DNA of 64,000 nt from Platerodrilus igneus. Its lineage: Eukaryota; Arthropoda; Insecta; Coleoptera; Lycidae. How positions within the stretch are numbered: the first letter of the stretch is position 1; every line of letters begins with the position of its first letter. A program made the position numbers and the translations under genes. This document shows positions 46,803 through 59,815 of the stretch, piece after piece. The stretch is from assembly GCA_036346225.1 (NCBI GenBank), contig JARFIW010000999.1, positions 479,001 through 543,000 on the forward strand, given 5' to 3'. The notes beneath the pieces were generated by a model. The model was not told where the DNA came from, did no database searches, and worked only from the letters and a program-made list of their open reading frames with translations.

Positions 46803-47481
46803 ATAACCCAAAGCTGAGAAAAGTAAATTCTCCAATATTTAATTTAACTATATATAATATGTCTGGTAAGATAAACTTATTATTCCTGTAGCACATAAGT
46901 GAAATCCTATGTAAAATAACACGCTTTAAGTACATATAGTATTGTAACATGCCATCTAAAAACAAAACCCAATCTTAAAGTAAGCATAATCCGTGAAAAT
47001 ACAAAAGCGTTCATTAATCTAAAATCCGTGTGTAAATATTCATTCTCTCGAAATATATCTTAAAAGTAATTTTTATTGCGTTTATGCTGTCTGAAAAGAC
47101 CGTAACACACGTCTAAGGTTGTAAAGATTCGTCAACTTTAAGAATACTAAATAAATTCAATGTCAAATTATATATCATTTTAAACAAGTTCTAGCCGGCA
47201 AATTTTTTTAAAATGTAAATTCAATAATTCATTCATCCTCTTTAAAAAAAATACCATTTAATATACGTTATCTAATTCAAAACACAATTTTGAGTTTCTA
47301 AAGCGAAGTAGTTTACTTTCAAAGGAGCCACTTTCGAGATGGTTCCAGAATTCCTTATATTTACGTTAACAAGCAACGTGAATGAATACACATCAAATTC
47401 GTGGAACGCGATAACACCGGAAAAGACTATAAAACCAGATAAGATCAAAGTTTTAATGGCTATACATTGCAGAAGATTGTA

Positions 47482-47483
<2 letters not shown>

Positions 47484-47525
<42 letters not shown>
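47484..47525. repeat. (GA)n microsatellite
   Basis: GA dinucleotides with one GAAAGA interruption. Confidence 0.9.
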
Positions 47526-47871
47526 CAACTGACAATTAGCTTCATTCTTTAATAAAAATGGGAAAGCTTTATGATCGCAATAAATTTATAACTGACAGAC
47601 CATTAGAGGTACGAACACGTGAAATTGTAGTTGATTGATACATCATGAGGATGACTCACCGTCTACAATGTAATCCAAATTCGAGAAAAGATGGCGTATT
47701 AAGATTGTGTTAATATAAAAGTCGGTATTTAATGAGAGCGAGGGATTCACGATTTAACATTCAAAACTTGAACATCAGTACTTCGACATTCGATAATTGA
47801 TATATAGTTACTGATTGAAGTGCAACAACGATAAATTTATTGCTCCAATATAAATAATGAGTTATCTAGGT

Positions 47872-48382
47872 GGCTTCTGTTCAAGTCCATCAGGGCTACT
47901 GATGGCCCTTTTAAGGCAATTAACGGAGGGTACGCATAACGTACATCCAAATCGCTCGGACGGGATCTTAAGGCTCCACTCCGGGGTGATTAAAGATGGT
48001 GCTCCGGCGTGGAATGCGGTTCAGCCAACGGCTACAGATTTATCACCTACCTATGCAGGGAACGGATAAGGAAACATGGTATAAGGGCGACAAACAAAGA
48101 TAATCAGGCAAGGATCTACATAGATAAAGATAAGGCACGATACGATACCTGACCCAACCGCTCTTCACCAAGGTCCCAGGAAAAAAGCCACGTTACCGAG
48201 TCTCCTGGAAACACTTCTCCCACCTTTGTTCTTTCACGCGTCGGCGCGAAGTTCCCGCGCGATCTCGCGCAAACGCACTCTGACGTGACGCGCACCGAGT
48301 CTTTTGAATTTATGGCGTGAAACTTCCGCACATCAAAATTAACCTAAAAAATGTTTAAGTGCCTATTTATTGGCACGTAACA
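47872..48382. other. GC-rich insert of unknown origin
   Basis: Compositionally unlike anything nearby: CGGGGTGATTAAAG, GCTCCGGCGTGGAATGCGG and CGCGCGATCTCGCG. A GTGCC..GGCAC hairpin (48359-48376) lies near its right edge. The frames at 47857-48069 (plus) and 48116-48331 (minus) carry no recognised motif. It is flanked on the left by a third copy of the palindrome-centre sequence. It may be a fragment of a retroelement untranslated region or a captured host segment. Confidence 0.5.
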
Positions 48383-51300
48383 ACAAAACAAAATAATTGT
48401 AGGATTAAGAACTTCTTCTACCTCAAATGTAAATGACAAAATACATAAATATCGGCTACAAACAATGCAACCTAAAATTAGTACTTGTAAAATCAAATAG
48501 TGCCTATCCAATTCGTAAACGGTATTAAATACCTTCCATTTCCAATTTTAAATTAACGTTAAAAACCTAGTTTTCCAGTTCGTTCATATAATTTTAAATC
48601 TCCATTTAAAATCTTAATTTTCAAAGTGCATTTTCTATTTTTCAATTAATTAACTCAGCGTATTCCTTTGCATTAGGATTATCTATGTCAAAGATTGTTC
48701 AATTCTCGTAATGTTTTAAAAATAATTACATTCCATATTTATGCAGAGTTACATTTTAAAAATTACTTGTTTATTTAAAGTTATATTTTAAATATTAAAT
48801 ACTGTAAGCATATCGCATACTTAATAAACAACTTTTTTCAAAGTAACATGTTCAACGTCTTAAAATGAATCGCGACTTTATGGATCTTTAAATTCCGGCT
48901 TTTATATTAAAATTTTGACGACGTCACTTTTTTCGACACTACTCCAGATTTAATTGGAAGAATTACTCACCTGGGTGATATAATTTTACCGAGAATGGCG
49001 CGTTTTAATTGTCTAATTAACGTCAGTTATGATTTATGTTTTATAGCTAAACGCGCTGTTTATCCTAGTCTAAAGCAAAAAGTCATCCCTTACTACCGTC
49101 TTCTTTCGTATTGTCATACGCAAGGTAATTAAAACTATAAACTCGCGTTATCTTATCTCTACTTTATTTTACAACATTTTAACAACTTTGGGCTTCTTTG
49201 TATCGGCGTTTAATAATTAATTGGATTTTAAAACATTTCTTAGGAAATATAACAAATTTTCTTTAATAATAATTTACCACAAAATTCTAGAATATGGTTT
49301 TATTTAACAACCTTTAAATGAAGTTAAATCATAGCTAGGTATTGCGAGCCAATAAAAGGTGCTATACAATATAACTATATGAAAATCAATTGAAATAAAC
49401 CCTTTACGTTGGGTATCAATAAAACTGGTGCGAATTATTGTGTGTAGATACCCGTATTATCTTGCTGGCTCAAATCAAATGAAATAACAAAACCTCAACA
49501 TCAAACTTATAATGTATAAAGTACCTCGAATTTGGCCTCAAAATTGCAAAAATAAAAACTATCCATTCACAAATAATTTTTTATACGCAAAAAAAAACTA
49601 GCTTAATCTACCTAATAATACACAAATTGTCTCTTTAGATTTAAAACAAAGGTATGCTTTCGTTTTGAATCATCATATTTTTGCTGGTATTCAAATCTCT
49701 ACGACCACCTGTTTTTGCTTATAATTGCTATCGTTAGAATTATTTGCATCGAAAATTCCTGATTCCATTTTTTTTTATATTTACATTTTAATGAATCTTT
49801 ATACGTCGAAGTATATGTTTTTAAAAGTATTTTTATTTTTAATAGATTAAAATAACCGTTGCACCTAGATAACTCATTATTTATATTGGAGCAATATAAA
49901 TAATGAGTTATCCAGGTGCACCGGTTATTTTAATCTATTAAAAATAAAAATACTTTTAAAAACATATACTTCGACGTATAAAGATTCATTAAAATGTAAA
50001 TATAAAAAAAAATGGAATCGGGAATTTTCGATGCAAATAATTCTAACGATAGCAATTATAAGCAAAACCAGGTGGTCGTAGAGATTTGAATACCAGAAAA
50101 AATATGATGATTCAAAACGAAAGCATACCTTTGTTTTAAATCAAAAGAGACAATTTGTGTATTATTAGGTAGATTAAGCTAGTTTTTTTTTGCGTATAGA
50201 AAATTATTTGTGAATGGATAGTTTTTATTTTTGCAATTTTGAGGCCAAATTCGAGGTACTTTATACATTATAAGTTTGATGTTGAGGTTTTGTTATTTCA
50301 TTTGATTTGAGCCAGCAAGATAATACGGGTATCTACACACAATAATTCGCACCAGTTTTATTGATACCCAACGTAAAGGGTTTATTTCAATTGATTTTCA
50401 TATAGTTATATTGTATAGCACCTTTTATTGGCTCGCAATACCTAGCTATGATTTAACTTCATTTAAAGGTTGTTAAATAAAACCATATTCTAGAATTTTG
50501 TGGTAAATTATTATTAAAGAAAATTCGTTATATTTCCTAAGAAATGTTTTAAAATCCAATTAATTATTAAACGCCGATACAAAGAAGCCCAAAGTTGTTA
50601 AAATGTTGTAAAATAAAGCAGAGATAAGATAACGCGAGTTTATAGTTTTAATTACCTTGCGTATGACAATACGAAAGAAGACGGTAGTAGGGGATGACTT
50701 TTTGCTTTAGACTAGGATAAACAGCGCGTTTAGCTATAAAACATAAATCATAACTGACGTTAATTAGACAATTAAAACGCGCCATTCTCGGTAAAATTAT
50801 ATCACCCAGGTGAGTAATTCTTCCAATTAAATCTGGAGTAGTGTCGAAGTGACGTAGTCAAAATTTTAATATAAAAGCCGAAATTTAAAGATCCATAAAG
50901 TCGCGATTCATTTTAAGACGTTGAACATGTTACTTAGAAAAAAGTTGTTTATTAAGTATGCGATATGCTTACAGTATTTAATATTTAAAATATAACTTTA
51001 AATAAACAAGTAATTTTTAAAATGTAACTCTGCATAAATATGGAATGTAATTATTTTTAAAACATTACGAGAATTGAACAATCTTTGACATAGATAATCC
51101 TAATGCAAAGGAATACGCTGAGTTAATTAATTGAAAAATAGAAGATGCACTTTGAGAATTAAGATTTTAAATGGAGATTTAAAATTATATGAACGCACTG
51201 GAAAACTAGGTTTTTAACGTTAATTTAAAATTGGAAATGGAAGGTATTTAATACCGTTTACGAATTGGATAGGCACTATTTGATTTTACAAGTGCTAATT

Positions 51301-51393
51301 TTAGATTGCATTGTTTGTATCCGATATTTATGTATTTTGTCATTTACATTTAAGGTAGAAGAAGTTCTTAATCCTACAATTATTTTGTTTTGT
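48383..51393. repeat. Near-perfect 3.0-kb palindrome, 3-nt spacer
   Basis: Left arm 48383-49888 and right arm 49892-51393 are inverted copies with only scattered substitutions and small indels. The centre reads TTATATTG-GAG-CAATATAA. Both arms are copies of the element C/D family. The right arm continues co-linearly with the family past 51393; the left arm stops at the GC-rich insert. Confidence 0.95.
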
Positions 51394-51859
51394 AAAGCAG
51401 ATATTTATCCAAAAATTTTGAGGCCAGAGATCGAAACATTTTGACTTTTACATAGACTATCTGTAAATTATTTTCGGCCAAACACCCTTACAAGCGTGGG
51501 TATAAATTATCCACAAGAGACGATGGTTTGAGTTCTGTAAATTTTAAAGATTAGGTAAGAATTATTTTAGTAAATAGGATTTCATTTCTATGTGAATTTA
51601 ACCTGTTAACTGTTCTATATTCTTTTGTATGAAAAAAAATTGTTTTTGAATGTATAGACGCTTTTTGAGATTGCCGTTTTATTTTATTTTGCAAATTCCA
51701 TAGTCAAAATTCCCGTTGAGCTAGCCAGGTAAAGTAAAGAAAAAGAAGGTAAGATAATAATTACAAGTTTACAATTGCTGTTTCGTGTCCCAGCATTCTT
51801 TTAGCAACACTCTAGGGTGCGGCTTTAACGACGGCCAACGCAAGGCGTTAACACAGCAA

Positions 51860-52836
51860 TATATATTCCTACGATAATAGGGTTATTTAGGGGTATATAG
51901 GGTCACGAGGGTGGTGAACTTCATGTAAACAACACCAAATTCAAGGAAACTAAACATTTGATTCATAAAAAGCACACAATTCGCCAATTATGCAAAAAGC
52001 AAATATCAAACGCTATAAAATCCACAACTAACTTTAATCAATAAAAGGAAGCTCATTCTTTAACAATTCAACCACATTTAGTAGAATTAATAACTCTAGA
52101 CACAATCCAATTCATTTTCAGTAATACATACAATGATGGTACGCGTCTAACCAGTTTCAGGACTGAAGACCCAATGATGATGAATACATTCAAAAACTTT
52201 AAATAAATACAAATTAGGAGGATCTAAAGTCAAACAAACGCGAGGCGATTTTTTTTAAACTCGACACATTAGTGTAAGAAAATAATCATGCGTGCTCACA
52301 ATAAACATGTCTTTCAAAACAATCATATTTCATAACGTAAGAAGTCAATAAACGCATCTAATTTACGTCATCTATTAAAGAATCCCATGATAAAATTTTC
52401 CTACGTGATTTTTTAAGAGTAAACAAGACAAATTTGAATAAAATCCAGCATATGAAGAAAACAGAATATAGAACCGTACGTTTTGGCGTACGTGCAAGAT
52501 TAAGTATAATAGTTAATAAAGCCCCATAAAAAATACGAATACATGATACTGGAAGGTACAAAGTACCATAGCCAACAAACTCCATAACGTAAAGCTTTGG
52601 TGTCTACGTGATTTGGGAGCATTTCAACAAAAATATAAAATAGGTAACTCCGTCTAAATCCCGAATGCTTACATGATAGACCAAGTGCAACGCCTGTGTC
52701 ATGCTCAAACAACAAAAATAATGTACGGTAAACCAAGACATCCCGTGGAATGGCTTGCCTTTATATATTGCACCAAGCTATAACGGTCAGTCTTTCCCTA
52801 ACTGAAGCACAAATAGTACTAGTCTGAACAAATGTG
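51860..52836. other. Inter-element stretch with unassigned ORFs
   Basis: Two overlapping minus-strand frames (52736-52500 and 52585-52358) encode hydrophobic peptides (for example VFFICWILFKFVLFTL). They could be remains of a membrane protein gene, but I recognise nothing specific and call no gene. A non-LTR 3' end lies at 52128-52184. Confidence 0.35.
52128..52184 (+). mobile_element. 3' end of a non-LTR retrotransposon
   Basis: CGTCTAACCAGTTTCAGGAC followed by TGAAGACCCAATGATGATGA is the same terminus, on the opposite strand, as that of the insertion at 26172. Upstream sequence shows no RT coding, so the copy is severely 5'-truncated. Confidence 0.65.
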
Positions 52837-55800
52837 TTTCAATGACCTCTCGAGACCCCTTGTCGCATAAATATGTGTGAGAGGTCACGAGAGGTCACTG
52901 AACACCAAATTCTATGGAAAAAACTATCCGAAAGAGAAGAAAAACAAAAAAAAAGTAAAATTTCCTTATATTTAATTTTAATAGTCGCACTTAAAATAAG
53001 GGCACACATTGTATTGTTATGCCATTTAAGATAACACCCAACTTTAAACCTTGTGTAAATAATTACTCTTGAGAGATACCTTAAAACAAGTTTTTATTTT
53101 AAAATTTAAATACACAAGCCATTCCTTTCATCCGTGTATAAAAAATTATTCTGTAAATACTAAAAATAACATCGATTTTAAGATAGCTTTTTTAAGCTGA
53201 ACTCCATACTTTGCTGGAATAAAAATCAATAGCAATAAGTTTTATTTGTTAAAAACGTGATACGCTGCATTTATTGAAAGGTAAATTGCATAAAATAATA
53301 TCAGTTAGAAGCATTTACAAAGCTGAACAAAATCTTAATTAATTAGGTAATTAAATTCCGTGTGTAGACAGCTTTCCAGACTGAAAATGAGTCGCGTACA
53401 CTTTTAAAATACTAGATAAATTTCGTGTGTGAATATATCATTTAAAACAAAAATAAAATATTCTTTCTCGTTAAAAAGATCACACTTTATGGGTTTTGAT
53501 CAAGCGTATCTTCATTTCAAAGAAATTAATTGCAGAAGGTTCGAACATTTACGTTATTAATGAAAGAATACGACATTTTGTTCGAGAGAATTCAATAAAG
53601 TCATAAATCATCTGTAAATACGCTAAGAATAGCTAATCATTTCCCGTAAATGAATGAACGCTTTAATACACTGAACGCGCCACTATCGGAGCAAACCATA
53701 AAATAGATAACGCTTTTTAATACCTCTAAGAGAGAGAAAACAACGGCTGTGCTTTGATGCATCAACAAGGAATGGACGACGTTTTACGACAGATAAATTA
53801 TAACAACCGCGATAACTGCAGTTAATTAGTTCATTAAAACGAGACATCCTCATAATTCTTACATCATTCAGTGTCTAATTTTTCAAAATAAATTAAGAAT
53901 GGAATAGAAAAAATGAGGTATTTAGAATTTTAGTATTTAAGATGGACGTAGTTAAGAAGAGATTCATTCGGTGACTTTTTCTAAAGCCAAACAACATGTA
54001 AGATTCAAGCAAAGTTTCATAATTTAATTTATTTTACGACATGAAACGGATACGTTTCGAATAATTTGTAATCTATTTCATCGGTGTTCCACAAGCAACA
54101 TAGACGTTATCAAACGTAATTATTTAATGATGTATAATGAAAATTTATCACAATAATATGAATAATCTTGGTTCAAGATCACAGCTGCTGACTTTAATCG
54201 ATTAAAAGTAAATGCACTTTGCATACTGATATTCTATCGTCAAATAAAGATTTGAAATGGAACCAGAAAGTTTATAATACCGTTAATTATGATGGAAATA
54301 AGATTTTGATAAGTGCTATTTGAAATGAAAACAGCAAGTACAATTGGTTTTTTGTAACATAAGGATATGTAAATATTAGCAACTTAGAATAAGTTCTTAA
54401 TTTTATAAAAATTATTTGTGAATGAATAATTTTTCCACCAAATTTGGAGGTCAGAGTTCGAAGTATTTTGACCTTTATTAAATTATCTTTGCAGAGTCGT
54501 TGGCCAATTACACTAACAAACGGGGTAATAAAGAATAGGTAAATTATCCACATAAATATCAAAGAGGATTTTGTACCTCACAGAGGAGATATTAGATTCT
54601 GTACCTGTTAACAACGATAAGGTAAGAATAATTTAAGAATTAAGCAATCACTGGGTAAGGTTTTCTGTCTAAGCTTACGCTGTAAATTGTTTGTTTTATA
54701 GGCATTATTTAGATTTGTTAAATCTAAGTGATTCTTTAGACAATGTGTATAAAAGAAAAATGTTTTTGATCAAGCGTATCTTCATTTCAAAGAAATTAAT
54801 TGCAGAAGGTTCGAACATCTACGTTATTAATGAAAGAATACGACATTTCGTTCGAGAGAATTCAATAAAGTCATAAATCATCTGTAAATACGCTAAGAAT
54901 AGCTAATCATTTCCGTAAATAAATAAACGCTTTAATACACTGAACGCGCCACTATCGGAGCAAACCATAAAATAGATAACGCTTTTTAATACCTCTAAGA
55001 GAGAGAAAACAACGGATGTGCTTTGATGCATCAACAAGGAATGGACGACGTTTTACGACAGACATATATTATAACAATCGCGATAACTGCAGTTAATTAG
55101 TTCATTAAAACGAGACATCCTCATAATTCTTACATCATTCAGTGTCTAATTCTTCGAAATAAATTAAGAATGGAATAGAAAAAATGACGTATTTAGAATT
55201 TTAGTATTTAAGACGGACGTACTTAAGAAGAGATTCATTCGGTCACTCTTTCTAAAGCCAAACAACGTGTACGATTTAAGCAAAGTTTCATAATTTAATT
55301 TATTTTACGACATGAAACAGATACGTTTCGAATAATTTGTAATCTATTTCATCGGCGTTCCACAAGCAACATAGACGTTATCAAACGTAATTATTTAATG
55401 ATGTATAATGAAGATTTATCACAATAATATGAATAATCTTGGTTCAATATCACAGCTGCTGACTTTAATCGATTAAAAGTAAATGCACTTTGCATACTGA
55501 TATTCTATCGTCAAATAAAGATTTGAAATGGAACCAGAAAGTTTATAATACCGTTAATTATGATGGAAATAAGATTTTGATAAGTGCTATTTGAAATGAA
55601 AACAGCAAGTACAATTGGTTTTTTGTAACATAAGGATATGTAAATATTAGCAACTTAGAATAAGTTCTTAATTTTATAAAAATTATTTGTGAATGAATAA
55701 TTTTCCACCAAATTTGGAGGTCAGAGTTCGAAGTATTTTGACCTTTATTAAATTATCTTTGCAGAGTCGTTGGCCAATTACACTAACAAACGGGGTAATA

Positions 55801-58650
55801 AAGAATAGGTAAATTATCCACATAAATATCAAAGAGGATTTTGTACCTCACAGAGGAGATATTAGATTCTGTACCTGTTAACAACGATAAGGTAAGAATA
55901 ATTTAAGAATTAAGCAATCACTGGGTAAGGTTTTCTGTCTAAGCTTACGCTGTAAATTGTTTGTTTTATAGGCATTATTTAGATTTGTTAAATCTAAGTG
56001 ATTCTTTAGACAATGTGTATAAAAGAAAATGTTTTTGATCAAGCGTATCTTCATTTCAAAGAAATTAATTGCAGAAGTTTCGAACATCTACGTTATTAAT
56101 GAAAGAATACGACATTTCGTTCGAGAGAATTCAATAAAGTCATAAATCATCTGTAAATACGCTAAGAATAGCTAATCATTTCCCGTAAATAAATAAACGC
56201 TTTAATACACTGAACGCGCCACTATCGGAGCAAACCATAAAATAGATAACGCTTTTTAATACCTCTAAGAGAGAGAAAACAACGGATGTGCTTTGATGCA
56301 TCAACAAGGAATGGACGACGTTTTACGACAGACATATATTATAACAATCGCGATAACTGCAGTTAATTAGTTCATTAAAACGAGACATCCTCATAATTCT
56401 TACATCATTCAGTGTCTAATTCTTCGAAATAAATTAAGAATGGAATAGAAAAAATGACGTATTTAGAATTTTAGTATTTAAGACGGACGTACTTAAGAAG
56501 AGATTCATTCGGTCACTCTTTCTAAAGCCAAACAACGTGTACGATTTAAGCAAAGTTTCATAATTTAATTTATTTTACGACATGAAACAGATACGTTTCG
56601 AATAATTTGTAATCTATTTCATCGGCGTTCCACAAGCAACATAGACGTTATCAAACGTAATTATTTAATGATGTATAATGAAGATTTATCACAATAATAT
56701 GAATAATCTTGGTTCAAGATCACAGCTGCTGACTTTAATCGATTAAAAGTAAATGCACTTTGCATACTGATATTCTATCGTCAAATAAAGATTTGAAATG
56801 GAACCAGAAAGTTTATAATACCGTTAATTATGATGGAAATAAGATTTTGATAAGTGCTATTTGAAATGAAAACAGCAAGTACAATTGGTTTTTTGTAACA
56901 TAAGGATATGTAAATATTAGCAACTTAGAATAAGTTCTTAATTTTATAAAAATTATTTGTGAATGAATAATTTTTCCACCAAATTTGGAGGTCAGAGTTC
57001 GAAGTATTTTGACCTTTATTAAATTATCTTTGCAGAGTCGTTGGCCAATTACACTAACAAACGGGGTAATAAAGAATAGGTAAATTATCCACATAAATAT
57101 CAAAGAGGATTTTGTACCTCACAGAGGAGATATTAGATTCTGTACCTGTTAACAACGATAAGGTAAGAATAATTTAAGAATTAAGCAATCACTGGGTAAG
57201 GTTTTCTGTCTAAGCTTACGCTGTAAATTGTTTGTTTTATAGGCATTATTTAGATTTGTTAAATCTAAGTGATTCTTTAGACAATGTGTATAAAAGAAAA
57301 ATGTTTTTGATCAAGCGTATCTTCATTTCAAAGAAATTAATTGCAGAAGGTTCGAACATCTACGTTATTAATGAAAGAATACGACATTTCGTTCGAGAGA
57401 ATTCAATAAAGTCATAAATCATCTGTAAATACGCTAAGAATAGCTAATCATTTCCGTAAATAAATAAACGCTTTAATACACTGAACGCGCCACTATCGGA
57501 GCAAACCATAAAATAGATAACGCTTTTTAATACCTCTAAGAGAGAGAAAACAACGGATGTGCTTTGATGCATCAACAAGGAATGGACGACGTTTTACGAC
57601 AGACATATATTATAACAATCGCGATAACTGCAGTTAATTAGTTCATTAAAACGAGACATCCTCATAATTCTTACATCATTCAGTGTCTAATTCTTCGAAA
57701 TAAATTAAGAATGGAATAGAAAAAATGACGTATTTAGAATTTTAGTATTTAAGACGGACGTACTTAAGAAGAGATTCATTCGGTCACTCTTTCTAAAGCC
57801 AAACAACGTGTACGATTTAAGCAAAGTTTCATAATTTAATTTATTTTACGACATGAAACAGATACGTTTCGAATAATTTGTAATCTATTTCATCGGCGTT
57901 CCACAAGCAACATAGACGTTATCAAACGTAATTATTTAATGATGTATAATGAAGATTTATCACAATAATATGAATAATCTTGGTTCAAGATCACAGCTGC
58001 TGACTTTAATCGATTAAAAGTAAATGCACTTTGCATACTGATATTCTATCGTCAAATAAAGATTTGAAATGGAACCAGAAAATTTATAATACCGTTAATT
58101 ATGATGGAAATAAGATTTTGATAAGTGCTATTTAAAATGAAAACAGCAAGTATAATTGGTTTTTTGTAACATAAGGATATGTATATATTAGCAACTTAGA
58201 ATAAGTTCTTAATTTTATAAAAATTATTTGTAAATGAATAATTTTTCCACCAAATTTGGAGGTCAGAGTTCGAAGTATTTTGACCTTTATTAAATTATCT
58301 TTGCAGCGTCGTTGGCCAATTACACTAACAAACGGGGTAATAAAGAATAGGTAAATTATCCACATAAAAATCAAAAAGGATTTTGTACCTCACAGAGGAG
58401 ATATTAGATTCTGTACCTGTTAACAAGGATAAGGTAGGGATAATTTAAGAATTAAGTAATCACTGGGTAAGAGTTTCTGTCTAAGCTTAAGCTGTAAATT
58501 GTTTGTTTTATAGGCATTATTTAGATTTGTTAAATCTAAGTGATTCTTTAGACAATGTGTATAAAAGAAAAATGTTTTTGAATGCATAGATTGTCTTGAG
58601 ATTTGTGTTTAATTTCATTTTCGTAAATTTCACATCATAATTTCTGTTGA
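52837..58650 (+). mobile_element. Element of the C/D family carrying a tandem expansion
   Basis: It begins with the paired AATGACCTCTCGAGACC / GGTCACGAGAGGTCACT sequence, resembling the C-D junction. 52900-53110 is similar to 46790-47070. Its far end (58570-58650, GAATGCATAGATTGTC and GAGCTAGTCAGGCAAGG) matches 51640-51730 of D. The middle is occupied by four 1.27-kb units. Confidence 0.65.
53500..58581 (+). repeat. Tandem array, four units of ~1270 bp
   Basis: Unit borders by TTTTTGATCAAGCGTATCTT: 53500, 54770, 56039, 57311, ending at 58581, where GAT becomes GAATGCATAGA. Spacings are 1270, 1269, 1272 and 1271. Units 2-4 are almost identical; unit 1 differs slightly more. The recurring minus-strand frames (54287-54562, 56828-57103, 58132-58374) are one stretch copied; in unit 2 a single-base loss near 55698 breaks it, so it is not treated as coding. 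Confidence 0.95.
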
Positions 58651-58655
58651 GCTAG

Positions 58656-58934
58656 TCAGGCAAGGAAAAGGACACGATAAGATAGTAATTTTATATTTGC
58701 AACCTCATTAATACAATTCACTGTACTCAAGTCACAGTTGTATAATGCGGTTTTTAGCCATTGGGTAGTATTGCCGACGTAGGTTTTTCCACAGGAACAA
58801 GTAATCATATAAATAACGTTACTTCTAACTAGTTTATTAGTCGTGTTTTTTAATTTCGTGAAAAAGTTTCTCACTGATTTTTCATAAATACCCACTATTG
58901 ATAGGTTTGGTAAACATAAAATTCTTGCTAACAA
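58656..58934 (-). pseudogene. Penelope-like element, GIY-YIG endonuclease fragment
   Basis: The minus-strand frame reads KLVRSNVIYMITCSCGKTYV then GNTTQWLKTALYN. SNV.Y.I.C.CGK.Y.G.T...LKTRL is the hallmark start of the GIY-YIG domain that follows the reverse transcriptase in Penelope-like retroelements. The preceding RNFFTKLKN segment also fits the linker. The usual Arg of LKTRL is Ala here, and the downstream domain dissolves. No RT was found upstream (58935-59300). It is a short dead relic beside the C/D family element. Confidence 0.72.
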
Positions 58935-59797
58935 AACAATTACAATTTGAAAAAGCCAAAAACTTTGCCGAAACGTAAGATTTTTAATTAAATATTATGC
59001 TAAATACAATTTTGCGTTTTAATTTGAACCACATCATCCCAATTTTACATCAATAAAATTATTTTTTTAAATAAAAAACAAGAAAATGTGTATATCGGAT
59101 TGATTATCATTTTATCGTATAAAGATATAACTATTTACCTTAGTTTTGCAACATTTATTACTGGCAACCAGTTTCTTCTAATAAATGCATATTTTAGTAC
59201 AACGCAACAATACCTACATTTATGTAAATATTTGGCGGTGATCAATTGCATTTCTAATTTGTTTGTACTCATTTCTAATGACCTTATATAATTATTAAAA
59301 TAAATAGAACGAACATTTTTAAAATCCACTTTTTATAATAAATACATTATATTCTATTTCAGTGTTCGGTAAAGCCAATCCAGTAACACGTATAAATAGC
59401 AAATGTATGCGTAAAAAAACTACACTTTCACGTTTCTACTTCAAAGCACAGCTGTAGAATATTTAGCCCAGAGCTTCGAGAAGAAAACTCCTTTAAAATC
59501 AACTAGTGAATGCATAAGTAATGCATTTAAAACCCCTTTTCCCGAGGTTGTAATTTTATCGGAGGTAGTCAAAACATGGTGTGTGCAAAACGTAAAGAGA
59601 TTAACATGTGTTTTAGGTGGGAAATTGTAATTACACAACCATGTTTACTTTAATCGTTATTGGGAGCTTTTTGCGGTGAGCTTTAATAAACGTTTATAAA
59701 AAAGTATACAAAAATTTGTTGCGAGAAAACAGCCTATGAGCTATTTGCTACTCGTCAGATTAGTCCACATTTTTCTTTAGAAAAGCTACAAAGTCTT
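58935..59797. other. Gene-free stretch
   Basis: AT-rich; ORFs at 59088-59291, 59135-59329 and 59441-59638 show no recognised motif. Confidence 0.45.
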
Positions 59798-59815
59798 GGA
59801 ATCATAAACCTGATC

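Larger units (their letters stand above)
46765..51859 (+). mobile_element. Element D with internal palindrome and GC-rich insert
   Basis: Ends are TTGCTGTGATAAGG and GTTAACACAGCAA, sharing the 8-bp inverted end TTGCTGTG. The first 1.1 kb (to about 47871) and the last 2 kb (from 49892) are co-linear with the family. Between them lie a GC-rich insert (47872-48382) and an inverted copy of the last part (48383-49888). No protein domain was recognised. Confidence 0.65.

Noticed and set aside
47857..48331. ORFs in the GC-rich insert
   Set aside because: Short, on both strands, with no recognised motif; GC-rich DNA has few stops by chance.
52358..52736. Possible chemoreceptor or other membrane protein remnant
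   Set aside because: Hydrophobic composition alone in AT-rich DNA is weak evidence; no conserved motif or splice structure.
54287..58374. Repeated 91-residue minus-strand ORF in the 1.27-kb units
   Set aside because: Its recurrence comes from tandem duplication; one copy has a frameshift and no domain is visible.
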